Part shown: positions 22,715-36,190 of the stretch, in pieces
Layout: each line of letters starts with the position of its first letter
How positions within the stretch are numbered: the first letter of the stretch is position 1
Assembly: GCA_022605955.1 (NCBI GenBank)
Contig: JAKCOZ010000245.1
Span: forward strand, 62,001-126,000
Direction of reading: 5' to 3'
Length of the DNA stretch: 64,000 nt
DNA from: Rallus limicola
Lineage: Eukaryota; Chordata; Aves; Gruiformes; Rallidae
Made by a program: the position numbers and the translations under genes
Notes under the pieces: model-generated
Seen by the model: only the letters and a program-made list of their open reading frames with translations
What the model was told of the DNA's origin: nothing
Databases searched by the model: none

Positions 22715-24496
22715 CAGGGCCGAGAAAAGCACCGTAGGAGGTTCCAGGCATGTTCCCTCTTTCCAGGCAAAGGAAAAGGCTGAGAGCCAAAGCGACAGGG
22801 TCTGCTCGTGTGTCCTGTTAGGAGGTTTCAGACAAGCTATGCCTTTCAGGCCTAGCTTCTTTACTTTGGGAGTTATTGCTGGACGTTTAGCATGTTTTGA
22901 ACTGCAGTCTGCTAGGGCTGAGAAAAGCACCGTAGGAGGTTCCAGGCATGTTCCCTCTTTCCAGGCAAAGGAAAAGGCTGAGAGCCAAAGCGACAGGGTC
23001 TGCTCGTGTGTCCTGTTAGGAGGTTTCAGACAAGCTATGCCTTTCAGGCCTAGCTTCTTTACTTTGGGAGTTATTGCTGGACGTTTAGCATGTTTTGAAC
23101 TGCAGTCTGCTAGGGCCGAGAAAAGCACCGTAGGAGGTTCCAGGCATGTTCCCTCTTTCCAGGCAAAGGAAAAGGCTGAGAGCCAAAGCGACAGGGTCTG
23201 CTCGTGTGTCCTGTTAGGAGGTTTCAGACAAGCTATGCCTTTCAGGCCTAGCTTCTTTACTTTGGGAGTTATTGCTGGACGTTTAGCATGTTTTGAACTG
23301 CAGTCTGCTAGGGCCGAGAAAAGCACCGTAGGAGGTTCCAGGCATGTTCCCTCTTTCCAGGCAAAGGAAAAGGCTGAGAGCCAAAGCGACAGGGTCTGCT
23401 CGTGTGTCCTGTTAGGAGGTTTCAGACAAGCTATGCCTTTCAGGCCTAGCTTCTTTACTTTGGGAGTTATTGCTGGACGTTTAGCATGTTTTGAACTGCA
23501 GTCTGCTAGGGCCGAGAAAAGCACCGTAGGAGGTTCCAGGCATGTTCCCTCTTTCCAGGCAAAGGAAAAGGCTGAGAGCCAAAGTGACAGGGTCTGCTCG
23601 TGTGTCCTGTTAGGAGGTTTCAGACAAGCTATGCCTTTCAGGCCTAGCTTCTTTACTTTGGGAGTTATTGCTGGACGTTTAGCATGTTTTGAACTGCAGT
23701 CTGCTAGGGCCGAGAAAAGCACCGTAGGAGGTTCCAGGCATGTTCCCTCTTTCCAGGCAAAGGAAAAGGCTGAGAGCCAAAGTGACAGGGTCTGCTCGTG
23801 TGTCCTGTTAGGAGGTTTCAGACAAGCTATGCCTTTCAGTCCTAGCTTCTTTACTTTGGGAGTTATTGCTGGACGTTTAGCATGTTTTGTCATGCAGTCT
23901 GCTAGGGCCGAGAAAAGCACCGTAGGAGGTTCCAGGCATGTTCCCTCTTTCCAGGCAAAGGAAAAGGCTGAGAGCCAAAGTGACAGGGTCTGCTCGTGTG
24001 TCCTGTTAGGAGGTTTCAGACAAGCTATGCCTTTCAGGCCTAGCTTCTTTACTTTGGGAGTTATTGCTGGACGTTTAGCATGTTTTGAACTGCAGTCTGC
24101 TAGGGCCGAGAAAAGCACCGTAGGAGGTTCCAGGCATGTTCCCTCTTTCCAGGCAAAGGAAAAGGCTGAGAGCCAAAGTGACAGGGTCTGCTCGTGTGTC
24201 CTGTTAGGAGGTTTCAGACAAGCTATGCCTTTCAGGCCTAGCTTCTTTACTTTGGGAGTTATTGCTGGACGTTTAGCATGTTTTGAACTGCAGTCTGCTA
24301 GGGCCGAGAAAAGCACCGTAGGAGGTTCCAGGCATGTTCCCTCTTTCCAGGCAAAGGAAAAGGCTGAGAGCCAAAGTGACAGGGTCTGCTCGTGTGTCCT
24401 GTTAGGAGGTTTCAGACAAGCTATGCCTTTCAGGCCTCGCTTCTTTACTTTGGGAGTTATTGCTGGACGTTTAGCATGTTTTGAACTGCAGTCTGC
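22715..24496 (+). repeat. 9-mer higher-order repeat, copy 1 (1,782 bp)
   Basis: Three diagnostic markers recur exactly 1,782 bp (9 monomers) downstream: AGGGCTGAG (22,914 and 24,696), the unusual GTCATGCAG that replaces GAACTGCAG and removes the PstI site (23,889 and 25,671), and CAGGCCTCGC (24,431 and 26,213). The left limit is set by CTGCCAGGG at 22,714, which has no partner at 24,496. Confidence 0.85.
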
Positions 24497-26278
24497 TAGG
24501 GCCGAGAAAAGCACCGTAGGAGGTTCCAGGCATGTTCCCTCTTTCCAGGCAAAGGAAAAGGCTGAGAGCCAAAGCGACAGGGTCTGCTCGTGTGTCCTGT
24601 TAGGAGGTTTCAGACAAGCTATGCCTTTCAGGCCTAGCTTCTTTACTTTGGGAGTTATTGCTGGACGTTTAGCATGTTTTGAACTGCAGTCTGCTAGGGC
24701 TGAGAAAAGCACCGTAGGAGGTTCCAGGCATGTTCCCTCTTTCCAGGCAAAGGAAAAGGCTGAGAGCCAAAGCGACAGGGTCTGCTCGTGTGTCCTGTTA
24801 GGAGGTTTCAGACAAGCTATGCCTTTCAGGCCTAGCTTCTTTACTTTGGGAGTTATTGCTGGACGTTTAGCATGTTTTGAACTGCAGTCTGCTAGGGCCG
24901 AGAAAAGCACCGTAGGAGGTTCCAGGCATGTTCCCTCTTTCCAGGCAAAGGAAAAGGCTGAGAGCCAAAGCGACAGGGTCTGCTCGTGTGTCCTGTTAGG
25001 AGGTTTCAGACAAGCTATGCCTTTCAGGCCTAGCTTCTTTACTTTGGGAGTTATTGCTGGACGTTTAGCATGTTTTGAACTGCAGTCTGCTAGGGCCGAG
25101 AAAAGCACCGTAGGAGGTTCCAGGCATGTTCCCTCTTTCCAGGCAAAGGAAAAGGCTGAGAGCCAAAGCGACAGGGTCTGCTCGTGTGTCCTGTTAGGAG
25201 GTTTCAGACAAGCTATGCCTTTCAGGCCTAGCTTCTTTACTTTGGGAGTTATTGCTGGACGTTTAGCATGTTTTGAACTGCAGTCTGCTAGGGCCGAGAA
25301 AAGCACCGTAGGAGGTTCCAGGCATGTTCCCTCTTTCCAGGCAAAGGAAAAGGCTGAGAGCCAAAGTGACAGGGTCTGCTCGTGTGTCCTGTTAGGAGGT
25401 TTCAGACAAGCTATGCCTTTCAGGCCTAGCTTCTTTACTTTGGGAGTTATTGCTGGACGTTTAGCATGTTTTGAACTGCAGTCTGCTAGGGCCGAGAAAA
25501 GCACCGTAGGAGGTTCCAGGCATGTTCCCTCTTTCCAGGCAAAGGAAAAGGCTGAGAGCCAAAGTGACAGGGTCTGCTCGTGTGTCCTGTTAGGAGGTTT
25601 CAGACAAGCTATGCCTTTCAGTCCTAGCTTCTTTACTTTGGGAGTTATTGCTGGACGTTTAGCATGTTTTGTCATGCAGTCTGCTAGGGCCGAGAAAAGC
25701 ACCGTAGGAGGTTCCAGGCATGTTCCCTCTTTCCAGGCAAAGGAAAAGGCTGAGAGCCAAAGTGACAGGGTCTGCTCGTGTGTCCTGTTAGGAGGTTTCA
25801 GACAAGCTATGCCTTTCAGGCCTAGCTTCTTTACTTTGGGAGTTATTGCTGGACGTTTAGCATGTTTTGAACTGCAGTCTGCTAGGGCCGAGAAAAGCAC
25901 CGTAGGAGGTTCCAGGCATGTTCCCTCTTTCCAGGCAAAGGAAAAGGCTGAGAGCCAAAGTGACAGGGTCTGCTCGTGTGTCCTGTTAGGAGGTTTCAGA
26001 CAAGCTATGCCTTTCAGGCCTAGCTTCTTTACTTTGGGAGTTATTGCTGGACGTTTAGCATGTTTTGAACTGCAGTCTGCTAGGGCCGAGAAAAGCACCG
26101 TAGGAGGTTCCAGGCATGTTCCCTCTTTCCATGCAAAGGAAAAGGCTGAGAGCCAAAGTGACAGGGTCTGCTCGTGTGTCCTGTTAGGAGGTTTCAGACA
26201 AGCTATGCCTTTCAGGCCTCGCTTCTTTACTTTGGGAGTTATTGCTGGACGTTTAGCATGTTTTGAACTGCAGTCTGC
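24497..26278 (+). repeat. 9-mer higher-order repeat, copy 2 (1,782 bp)
   Basis: This is the partner of the previous block. It differs at about 26,131, where it reads TTCCATGCAAAGG against TTCCAGGCAAAGG in copy 1. The match may extend to about 26,474, where AGGGCCGAG in place of AGGGCTGAG shows that a third copy does not follow. Confidence 0.85.
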
Positions 26279-29200
26279 TAGGGCCGAGAAAAGCACCGTA
26301 GGAGGTTCCAGGCATGTTCCCTCTTTCCAGGCAAAGGAAAAGGCTGAGAGCCAAAGCGACAGGGTCTGCTCGTGTGTCCTGTTAGGAGGTTTCAGACAAG
26401 CTATGCCTTTCAGGCCTAGCTTCTTTACTTTGGGAGTTATTGCTGGACGTTTAGCATGTTTTGAACTGCAGTCTGCTAGGGCCGAGAAAAGCACCGTAGG
26501 AGGTTCCAGGCATGTTCCCTCTTTCCAGGCAAAGGAAAAGGCTGAGAGCCAAAGCGACAGGGTCTGCTCGTGTGTCCTGTTAGGAGGTTTCAGACAAGCT
26601 ATGCCTTTCAGGCCTAGCTTCTTTACTTTGGGAGTTATTGCTGGACGTTTAGCGTGTTTTGAACTGCAGTCTGCTAGGGCCGAGAAAAGCACCGTAGGAG
26701 GTTCCAGGCATGTTCCCTCTTTCCAGGCAAAGGAAAAGGCTAAAAGCCAAAGTGACAGGGTCTGCTCGTGTGTCCTGTTAGGAGGTTTCAGACAAGCTAT
26801 GCCTTTCAGGCCTAGCTTCTTTACTTTGGGAGTTATTGCTGGACGTTTAGCATGTTTTGAACTGCAGTCTGCTAGGGCCGAGAAAAGCACCGTAGGAGGT
26901 TCCAGGCATGTTCCCTCTTTCCAGGCAAAGGAAAAGGCTGAGAGCCAAAGCGACAGGGTCTGCTCGTGTGTCCTGTTAGGAGGTTTCAGACAAGCTATGC
27001 CTTTCAGGCCTAGCTTCTTTACTTTGGGAGTTATTGCTGGACGTTTAGCATGTTTTGAACTGCAGTCTGCTAGGGCCGAGAAAAGCACCGTAGGAGGTTC
27101 CAGGCATGTTCCCTCTTTCCAGGCAAAGGAAAAGGCTGAGAGCCAAAGCGACAGGGTCTGCTCGTGTGTCCTGTTAGGAGGTTTCAGACAAGCTATGCCT
27201 TTCAGGCCTAGCTTCTTTACTTTGGGAGTTATTGCTGGACGTTTAGCATGTTTTGAACTGCAGTCTGCTAGGGCCGAGAAAAGCACCGTAGGAGGTTCCA
27301 GGCATGTTCCCTCTTTCCAGGCAAAGGAAAAGGCTGAGAGCCAAAGTGACAGGGTCTGCTTGTGTGTCCTGTTAGGAGGTTTCAGACAAGCTATGCCTTT
27401 CAGGCCTAGCTTCTTTACTTTGGGAGTTATTGCTGGACGTTTAGCATGTTTTGAACTGCAGTCTGCTAGGGCCGAGAAAAGCACCGTAGGAGGTTCCAGG
27501 CATGTTCCCTCTTTCCAGGCAAAGGAAAAGGCTGAGAGCCAAAGCGACAGGGTCTGCTCGTGTGTCCTGTTAGGAGGTTTCAGACAAGCTATGCCTTTCA
27601 GGCCTAGCTTCTTTACTTTGGGAGTTATTGCTGGACGTTTATCATGTTTTGAACTGCAGTCTGCTAGGGCCGAGAAAAGCACCGTAGGAGGTTCCAGGCA
27701 TGTTCCCTCTTTCCAGGCAAAGGAAAAGGCTGAGAGCCAAAGTGACAGGGTCTGCTCGTGTGTCCTGTTAGGAGGTTTCAGACAAGCTATGCCTTTCAGG
27801 CCTAGCTTCTTTACTTTGGGAGTTATTGCTGGACGTTTAGCATGTTTTGAACTGCAGTCTGCTAGGGCCGAGAAAAGCACCGTAGGAGGTTCCAGGCATG
27901 TTCCCTCTTTCCAGGCAAAGGAAAAGGCTGAGAGCCAAAGTGACAGGGTCTGCTCGTGTGTCCTGTTAGGAGGTTTCAGACAAGCTATGCCTTTCAGGCC
28001 TAGCTTCTTTACTTTGGGAGTTATTGCTGGACGTTTAGCATGTTTTGAACTGCAGTCTGCTAGGGCCGAGAAAAGCACCGTAGGAGGTTCCAGGCATGTT
28101 CCCTCTTTCCAGGCAAAGGAAAAGGCTGAGAGCCAAAGTGACAGGGTCTGCTCGTGTGTCCTGTTAGGAGGTTTCAGACAAGCTATGCCTTTCAGGCCTA
28201 GCTTCTTTACTTTGGGAGTTATTGCTGGACGTTTAGCATGTTTTGAACTGCAGTCTGCTAGGGCCGAGAAAAGCACCGTAGGAGGTTCCAGGCATGTTCC
28301 CTCTTTCCAGGCAAAGGAAAAGGCTGAGAGCCAAAGCGACAGGGTCTGCTCGTGTGTCCTGTTAGGAGGTTTCAGACAAGGTATGCCTTTCAGGCCTAGC
28401 TTCTTTACTTATGGAGTTATTGCTGGACGTTTAGCATGTTTTGAACTGCAGTCTGCTAGGGCCGAGAAAAGCACCGTAGGAGGTTCCAGGCATGTTCCCT
28501 CTTTCCAGGCAAAGGAAAAGGCTGAGAGCCAAAGCGACAGGGTCTGGTCGTGTGTCCTGTTAGGAGGTTTCAGACAAGCTATGCCTTTCAGGCCTAGCTT
28601 CTTTACTTTGGGAGTTATTGCTGGACGTTTAGCATGTTTTGAACTGCAGTCTGCTAGGGCCGAGAAAAGCACCGTAGGAGGTTCCAGGCATGTTCCCTCT
28701 TTCCAGGCAAAGGAAAAGGCTGAGAGCCAAAGTGACAGGGTCTGCTCGTGTGTCCTGTTAGGAGGTTTCAGACAAGCTATGCCTTTCAGGCCTAGCTTCT
28801 TTACTTTGGGAGTTATTGCTGGACGTTTAGCATGTTTTGAACTGCAGTCTGCTAGGGCCGAGAAAAGCACCGTAGGAGGTTCCAGGCATGTTCCCTCTTT
28901 CCAGGCAAAGGAAAAGGCTGAGAGCCAAAGTGACAGGGTCTGCTCGTGTGTCCTGTTAGGAGGTTTCAGACAAGCTATGCCTTTCAGGCCTAGCTTCTTT
29001 ACTTTGGGAGTTATTGCTGGACGTTTAGCATGTTTTGAACTGCAGTCTGCTAGGGCCGAGAAAAGCACCGTAGGAGCTTCCAGGCATGTTCCCTCTTTCC
29101 AGGCAAAGGAAAAGGCTGAGAGCCAAAGTGACAGGGTCTGCTCGTGTGTCCTGTTAGGAGGTTTCAGACAAGCTATGCCTTTCAGGCCTCGCTTCTTTAC

Positions 29201-32200
29201 TTTGGGAGTTATTGCTGGACGTTTAGCATGTTTTGAACTGCAGTCTGCTAGGGCCGAGAAAAGCACCGTAGGAGGTTCCAGGCATGTTCCCTCTTTCCAG
29301 GCAAAGGAAAAGGCTGAGAGCCAAAGTGACAGGGTCTGCTCGTGTGTCCTGTTAGGAGGTTTCAGACAAGCTATGCCTTTCAGGCCTAGCTTCTTTACTT
29401 TGGGAGTTATTGCTGGACGTTTAGCATGTTTTGAACTGCAGTCTGCTAGGGCCGAGAAAAGCACCGTAGGAGGTTCCAGGCATGTTCCCTCTTTCCAGGC
29501 AAAGGAAAAGGCTGAGAGCCAAAGTGACAGGGTCTGCTCGTGTGTCCTGTTAGGAGGTTTCAGACAAGCTATGGCTTTCATGCCTAGCTTCTTTACTTTG
29601 GGAGTTATTGCTGGACGTTTAGCATGTTTTGAACTGCAGTCTGCTAGGGCCGAGAAAAGCACCGTAGGAGGTTCCAGGCATGTTCCCTCTTTCCAGGCAA
29701 AGGAAAAGGCTGAGAGCCAAAGCGACAGGGTCTGCTCGTGTGTCCTGTTAGGAGGTTTCAGACAAGCTATGCCTTTCAGGCCTAGCTTCTTTACTTTGGG
29801 AGTTATTGCTGGACGTTTAGCATGTTTTGAACTGCAGTCTGCTAGGGCCGAGAAAAGCACCGTAGGAGGTTCCAGGCATGTTCCCTCTTTCCAGGCAAAG
29901 GAAAAGGCTGAGAGCCAAAGCGACAGGGTCTGCTCGTGTGTCCTGTTAGGAGGTTTCAGACAAGCTATGCCTTTCAGTCCTAGCTTCTTTACTTTGGGAG
30001 TTATTGCTGGACGTTTAGCATGTTTTGAACTGCAGTCTGCCAGGGTCGAGAAAAGCACCGTAGGAGGTTCCAGGCATGTTCCCTCTTTCCAGGCAAAGGA
30101 AAAGGCTGAGAGCCAAAGCGACAGGGTCTGCTCGTGTGTCCTGTTAGGAGGTTTCAGACAAGCTATGCCTTTCAGGCCTAGCTTCTTTACTTTGGGAGTT
30201 ATTGCTGGACGTTTAGCATGTTTTGAACTGCAGTCTGCTAGGGCCGAGAAAAGCACCGTAGGAGGTTCCAGGCATGTTCCCTCTTTCCAGGCAAAGGAAA
30301 AGGCTGAGAGCCAAAGCGACAGGGTCTGCTCGTGTGTCCTGTTAGGAGGTTTCAGACAAGCTATGCCTTTCAGGCCTAGCTTCTTTACTTTGGGAGTTAT
30401 TGCTGGACGTTTAGCATGTTTTGAACTGCAGTCTGCTAGGGCCGAGAAAAGCACCGTAGGAGGTTCCAGGCATGTTCCCTCTTTCCAGGCAAAGGAAAAG
30501 GCTGAGAGCCAAAGCGACAGGGTCTGCTCGTGTGTCCTGTTAGGAGGTTTCAGACAAGCTATGCATTTCAGGCCTAGCTTCTTTACTTTGGGAGTTATTG
30601 CTGGACGTTTAGCATGTTTTGAACTGCAGTCTGCTAGGGCCGAGAAAAGCACCGTAGGAGGTTCCAGGCATGTTCCCTCTTTCCAGGCAAAGGAAAAGGC
30701 TGAGAGCCAAAGCGACAGGGTCTGCTCGTGTGTCCTGTTAGGAGGTTTCAGACAAGCTATGCCTTTCAGGCCTAGCTTCTTTACTTTGGGAGTTATTGCT
30801 GGACGTTTAGCATGTTTTGAACTGCAGTCTGCTAGGGCCGAGAAAAGCACCGTAGGAGGTTCCAGGCATGTTCCCTCTTTCCAGGCAAAGGAAAAGGCTG
30901 AGAGCCAAAGCGACAGGGTCTGCTCGTGTGTCCTGTTAGGAGGTTTCAGACAAGCTATGCCTTTCAGGCCTAGCTTCTTTACTTTGGGAGTTATTGCTGG
31001 ACGTTTAGCATGTTTTGAACTGCAGTCTGCTAGGGCCGAGAAAAGCACCGTAGGAGGTTCCAGGCATGTTCCCTCTTTCCAGGCAAAGGAAAAGGCTGAG
31101 AGCCAAAGCGACAGGGTCTGCTGGTGTGTCCTGTTAGGAGGTTTCAGACAAGCTATGCCTTTCAGGCCTCGCTTCTTTACTTTGGGAGTTATTGCTGGAC
31201 GTTTAGCATGTTTTGAACTGCAGTCTGCTAGGGCCGAGAAAAGCACCGTAGGAGGTTCCAGGCATGTTCCCCCTTTCCAGGCAAAGGAAAAGGCTGAGAG
31301 CCAAAGCGACAGGGTCTGCTCGTGTGTCCTGTTAGGAGGTTTCAGACAAGCTATGCCTTTCAGGCCTAGCTTCTTTACTTTGGGAGTTATTGCTGGACGT
31401 TTAGCATGTTTTGAACTGCAGTCTGCCAGGGCCGAGAAAAGCACCGTAGGAGGTTCCAGGCATGTTCCCTCTTTCCAGGCAAAGGAAAAGGCTGAGAGCC
31501 AAAGCGACAGGGTCTGCTCGTGTGTCCTGTTAGGAGGTTTCAGACAAGCTATGCCTTTCAGGCCTAGCTTCTTTACTTTGGGAGTTATTGCTGGACGTTT
31601 AGCATGTTTTGAACTGCAGTCTGCTAGGGCCGAGAAAAGCACCGTAGGAGGTTCCAGGCATGTTCCCTCTTTCCAGGCAAAGGAAAAGGCTGAGAGCCAA
31701 AGCGACAGGGTCTGCTCGTGTGTCCTGTTAGGAGGTTTCAGACAAGCTATGCCTTTCAGTCCTAGCTTCTTTACTTTGGGAGTTATTGCTGGACGTTTAG
31801 CATGTTTTGAACTGCAGTCTGCTAGGGCCGAGAAAAGCACCGTAGGAGGTTCCAGGCATGTTCCCTCTTTCCAGGCAAAGGAAAAGGCTGAGAGCCAAAG
31901 CGACAGGGTCTGCTCGTGTGTCCTGTTAGGAGGTTTCAGACAAGCTATGCCTTTCAGGCCTAGCTTCTTTACTTTGGGAGTTATTGCTGGACGTTTAGCA
32001 TGTTTTGAACTGCAGTCTGCTAGGGCCGAGAAAAGCACCGTAGGAGGTTCCAGGCATGTTCCCTCTTTCCAGGCAAAGGAAAAGGCTGAGAGCCAAAGTG
32101 ACAGGGTCTGCTCGTGTGTCCTGTTAGGAGGTTTCAGACAAGCTATGCCTTTCAGGCCTAGCTTCTTTACTTTGGGAGTTATTGCTGGACGTTTAGCATG

Positions 32201-35100
32201 TTTTGAACTGCAGTCTGCTAGGGCCGAGAAAAGCACCGTAGGAGGTTCCAGGCATGTTCCCTCTTTCCAGGCAAAGGAAAAGGCTGAGAGCCAAAGCGAC
32301 AGGGTCTGCTCGTGTGTCCTGTTAGGAGGTTTCAGACAAGCTATGCCTTTCAGGCCTAGCTTCTTTACTTTGTGAGTTATTGCTGGACGTTTAGCATGTT
32401 TTGAACTGCAGTCTGCTAGGGCCGAGAAAAGCACCGTAGGAGGTTCCAGGCATGTTCCCTCTTTCCAGGCAAAGGAAAAGGCTGAGAGCCAAAGTGACAG
32501 GGTCTGCTCGTGTGTCCTGTTAGGAGGTTTCAGACAAGCTATGCCTTTCAGGCCTAGCTTCTTTACTTTGGGAGTTATTGCTGGACGTTTAGCATGTTTT
32601 GAACTGCAGTCTGCTAGGGCCGAGAAAAGCACCGTAGGAGGTTCCAGGCATGTTCCCTCTTTCCAGGCAAAGGAAAAGGCTGAGAGCCAAAGTGACAGGG
32701 TCTGCTCGTGTGTCCTGTTAGGAGGTTTCAGACAAGCTATGCCTTTCAGGCCTAGCTTCTTTACTTTGGGAGTTATTGCTGGACGTTTAGCATGTTTTGA
32801 ACTGCAGTCTGCTAGGGCCGAGAAAAGCACCGTAGGAGGTTCCAGGCATGTTCCCTCTTTCCAGGCAAAGGAAAAGGCTGAGATCCAAAGTGACAGGGTC
32901 TGCTCGTGTGTCCTGTTAGGAGGTTTCAGACAAGCTATGCCTTTCAGGCCTAGCTTCTTTACTTTGGGAGTTATTGCTGGACGTTTAGCATGTTTTGAAC
33001 TGCAGTCTGCTAGGGCCGAGAAAAGCACCGTAGGAGGTTCCAGGCATGTTCCCTCTTTCCAGGCAAAGGAAAAGGCTGAGAGCCAAAGCGACAGGGTCTG
33101 CTCGTGTGTCCTGTTAGGAGGTTTCAGACAAGCTATGCCTTTCAGGCCTAGCTTCTTTACTTTGGGAGTTATTGCTGGACGTTTAGCATGTTTTGAACTG
33201 CAGTCTGCTAGGGCCGAGAAAAGCACCGTAGGAGGTTCCAGGCATGTTCCCCCTTTCCAGGCAAAGGAAAAGGCTGAGAGCCAAAGCGACAGGGTCTGCT
33301 CGTGTGTCCTGTTAGGAGGTTTCAGACAAGCTATGCCTTTCAGGCCTAGCTTCTTTACTTTGGGAGTTATTGCTGGACGTTTAGCATGTTTTGAACTGCA
33401 GTCTGCCAGGGCCGAGAAAAGCACCGTAGGAGGTTCCAGGCATGTTCCCTCTTTCCAGGCAAAGGAAAAGGCTGAGAGCCAAAGCGACAGGGTCTGCTCG
33501 TGTGTCCTGTTAGGAGGTTTCAGACAAGCTATGCCTTTCAGGCCTAGCTTCTTTACTTTGGGAGTTATTGCTGGACGTTTAGCATGTTTTGAACTGCAGT
33601 CTGCTAGGGCCGAGAAAAGCACCGTAGGAGGTTCCAGGCATGTTCCCTCTTTCCAGGCAAAGGAAAAGGCTGAGAGCCAAAGCGACAGGGTCTGCTCGTG
33701 TGTCCTGTTAGGAGGTTTCAGACAAGCTATGCCTTTCAGGCCTAGCTTCTTTACTTTGGGAGTTATTGCTGGACGTTTAGCATGTTTTGAACTGCAGTCT
33801 GCTAGGGCCGAGAAAAGCACCGTAGGAGGTTCCAGGCATGTTCCCTCTTTCCAGGCAAAGGAAAAGGCTGAGAGCCAAAGCGACAGGGTCTGCTGGTGTG
33901 TCCTGTTAGGAGGTTTCAGACAAGCTATGCCTTTCAGGCCTAGCTTCTTTACTTTGGGAGTTATTGCTGGACGTTTAGCATGTTTTGAACTGCAGTCTGC
34001 TAGGGCCGAGAAAAGCACCGTAGGAGGTTCCAGGCATGTTCCCTCTTTCCAGGCAAAGGAAAAGGCTGAGAGCCAAAGCGACAGGGTCTGCTCGTGTGTC
34101 CTGTTAGGAGGTTTCAGACAAGCTATGCCTTTCAGGCCTAGCTTCTTTACTTTGGGAGTTATTGCTGGACGTTTAGCATGTTTTGAACTGCAGTCTGCTA
34201 GGGCCGAGAAAAGCACCGTAGGAGGTTCCAGGCATGTTCCCTCTTTCCAGGCAAAGGAAAAGGCTGAGAGCCAAAGTGACAGGGTCTGCTCGTGTGTCCT
34301 GTTAGGAGGTTTCAGACAAGCTATGCCTTTCAGGCCTAGCTTCTTTACTTTGGGAGTTATTGCTGGACGTTTAGCATGTTTTGAACTGCAGTCTGCTAGG
34401 GCCGAGAAAAGCACCGTAGGAGGTTCCAGGCATGTTCCCTCTTTCCAGGCAAAGGAAAAGGCTGAGAGCCAAAGTGACAGGGTCTGCTCGTGTGTCCTGT
34501 TAGGAGGTTTCAGACAAGCTATGCCTTTCAGGCCTAGCGTCTTTACTTTGGGAGTTATTGCTGGACGTTTAGCATGTTTTGAACTGCAGTCTGCTAGGGC
34601 CGAGAAAAGCACCGTAGGAGGTTCCAGGCATGCTCCCTCTTTCCAGGCAAAGGAAAAGGCTGAGAGCCAAAGCGACAGGGTCTGCTCGTGTGTCCTGTTA
34701 GGAGGTTTCAGACAAGCTATGCCTTTCAGGCCTAGCTTCTTTACTTTGGGAGTTATTGCTGGACGTTTATCATGTTTTGAACTGCAGTCTGCTAGGGCCG
34801 AGAAAAGCACCGTAGGATGTTCCAGGCTTGCTCCCTCTTTCCAGGCAAAGGAAAAGGCTGAGAGCCAAAGCGACAGGGTCTGCTCGTGTGTCCTGTTAGG
34901 AGGTTTCAGACAAGCTATGCCTTTCAGGCCTAGCTTCTTTACTTTGTGAGTTATTGCTGGACGTTTAGCATGTTTTGAACTGCAGTCTGCTAGGGCCGAG
35001 AAAAGCACCGTAGGAGGTTCCAGGCATGTTCCCTCTTTCCAGGCAAAGGAAAAGGCTGAGAGCCAAAGTGACAGGGTCTGCTCGTGTGTCCTGTTAGGAG

Positions 35101-36190
35101 GTTTCAGGCCTTTCAGGCCTAGCTTCTTTACTTTGGGAGTTATTGCTGGACGTTTAGCATGTTTTGAACTGCAGTCTGCTAGGGCCGGAGAGAAAAGCAC
35201 CGTAGGAGGTTCCAGGCATGTTCCCTCTTTCCAGGCAAAGGAAAAGGCTGAGAGCCAAAGTGACAGGGTCTGCTCGTGTGTCCTGTTAGGAGGGTTTCAG
35301 ACAAGCTATGCCTTTCAGGCCTAGCTTCTTTACTTTGGGAGTTATTGCTGGACGTTTAGCATGTTTTGAACTGCAGTCTGCTAGGGCCGAGGAAAAGCAC
35401 CGTAGGAGGTTCCAGGCATGTTCCCTCTTTTCAGGCAAAGGAAAAGGCTGAGATCCAAAGTGACAGGGTCTGCTCGTGTGTCCTGTTAGGAGGTTTCAGA
35501 CAAGCTATGCCTTTCAGGCCTAGCTTCTTTACTTTGGGAGTTATTGCTGGACGTTTAGCATGTTTTGAACTGCAGTCTGCTAGGGCCGAGAAAAGCACCG
35601 TAGGAGGTTCCAGGCATGTTCCCTCTTTCCAGGCAAAGGAAAAGGCTGAGAGCCAAAGCGACAGGGTCTGCTCGTGTGTCCTGTTAGGAGGTTTCAGACA
35701 AGCTATGCCTTTCAGGCCTAGCTTCTTTACTTTGGGAGTTATTGCTGGACGTTTAGCATGTTTTGAACTGCAGTCTGCTAGGGCCGAGAAAAGCACCGTA
35801 GGAGGGTTCCAGGCATGTTCCCCTCTTTCCAGGCAAAGGAAAAGGCTGAGAGCCAAAGTGACAGGGTCTGCTCGTGTGTCCTGTTAGGAGGTTTCAGACA
35901 AGCTATGCCTTTCAGGCCTAGCTTCTTTACTTTGGGAGTTATTGCTGGACGTTTAGCATGTTTTGAACTGCAGTCTGCTAGGGCCGAGAAAAGCACCGTA
36001 GGAGGTTCCAGGCATGTTCCCTCTTTCCAGGCAAAGGAAAAGGGCTGAGAGCCAAAGTGACAGGGTCTGCTCGTGTGTCCTGTTAGGAGGTTTCAGACAA
36101 GCTATGCCTTTCAGGCCTAGCTTCTTTACTTTGGGAGTTATTGCTGGGCGTTTAGCATGTTTTGAACTGCAGTCTGCTAGGGCCGGAGAA
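35101..36190 (+). repeat. Indel-rich patch in the satellite (possible consensus errors)
   Basis: Eight indels lie in about 1.1 kb. There is a 9-bp loss at about 35,108, where GTTTCAG is followed directly by GCCTTTCAGG. There is a 3-bp gain at about 35,187 (GGCCGGAGAGAAAAG). There are six 1-bp gains, at about 35,294, 35,391, 35,805, 35,820, 36,042 and 36,185, five extending a G run and one a C run. They sum to zero, so the tandem phase after the patch matches that before it. Only about five other indels are visible in the remaining 63 kb. Insertions confined to G/C runs are typical of unpolished long-read consensus; a genuine damaged patch is the alternative. Confidence 0.85.
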
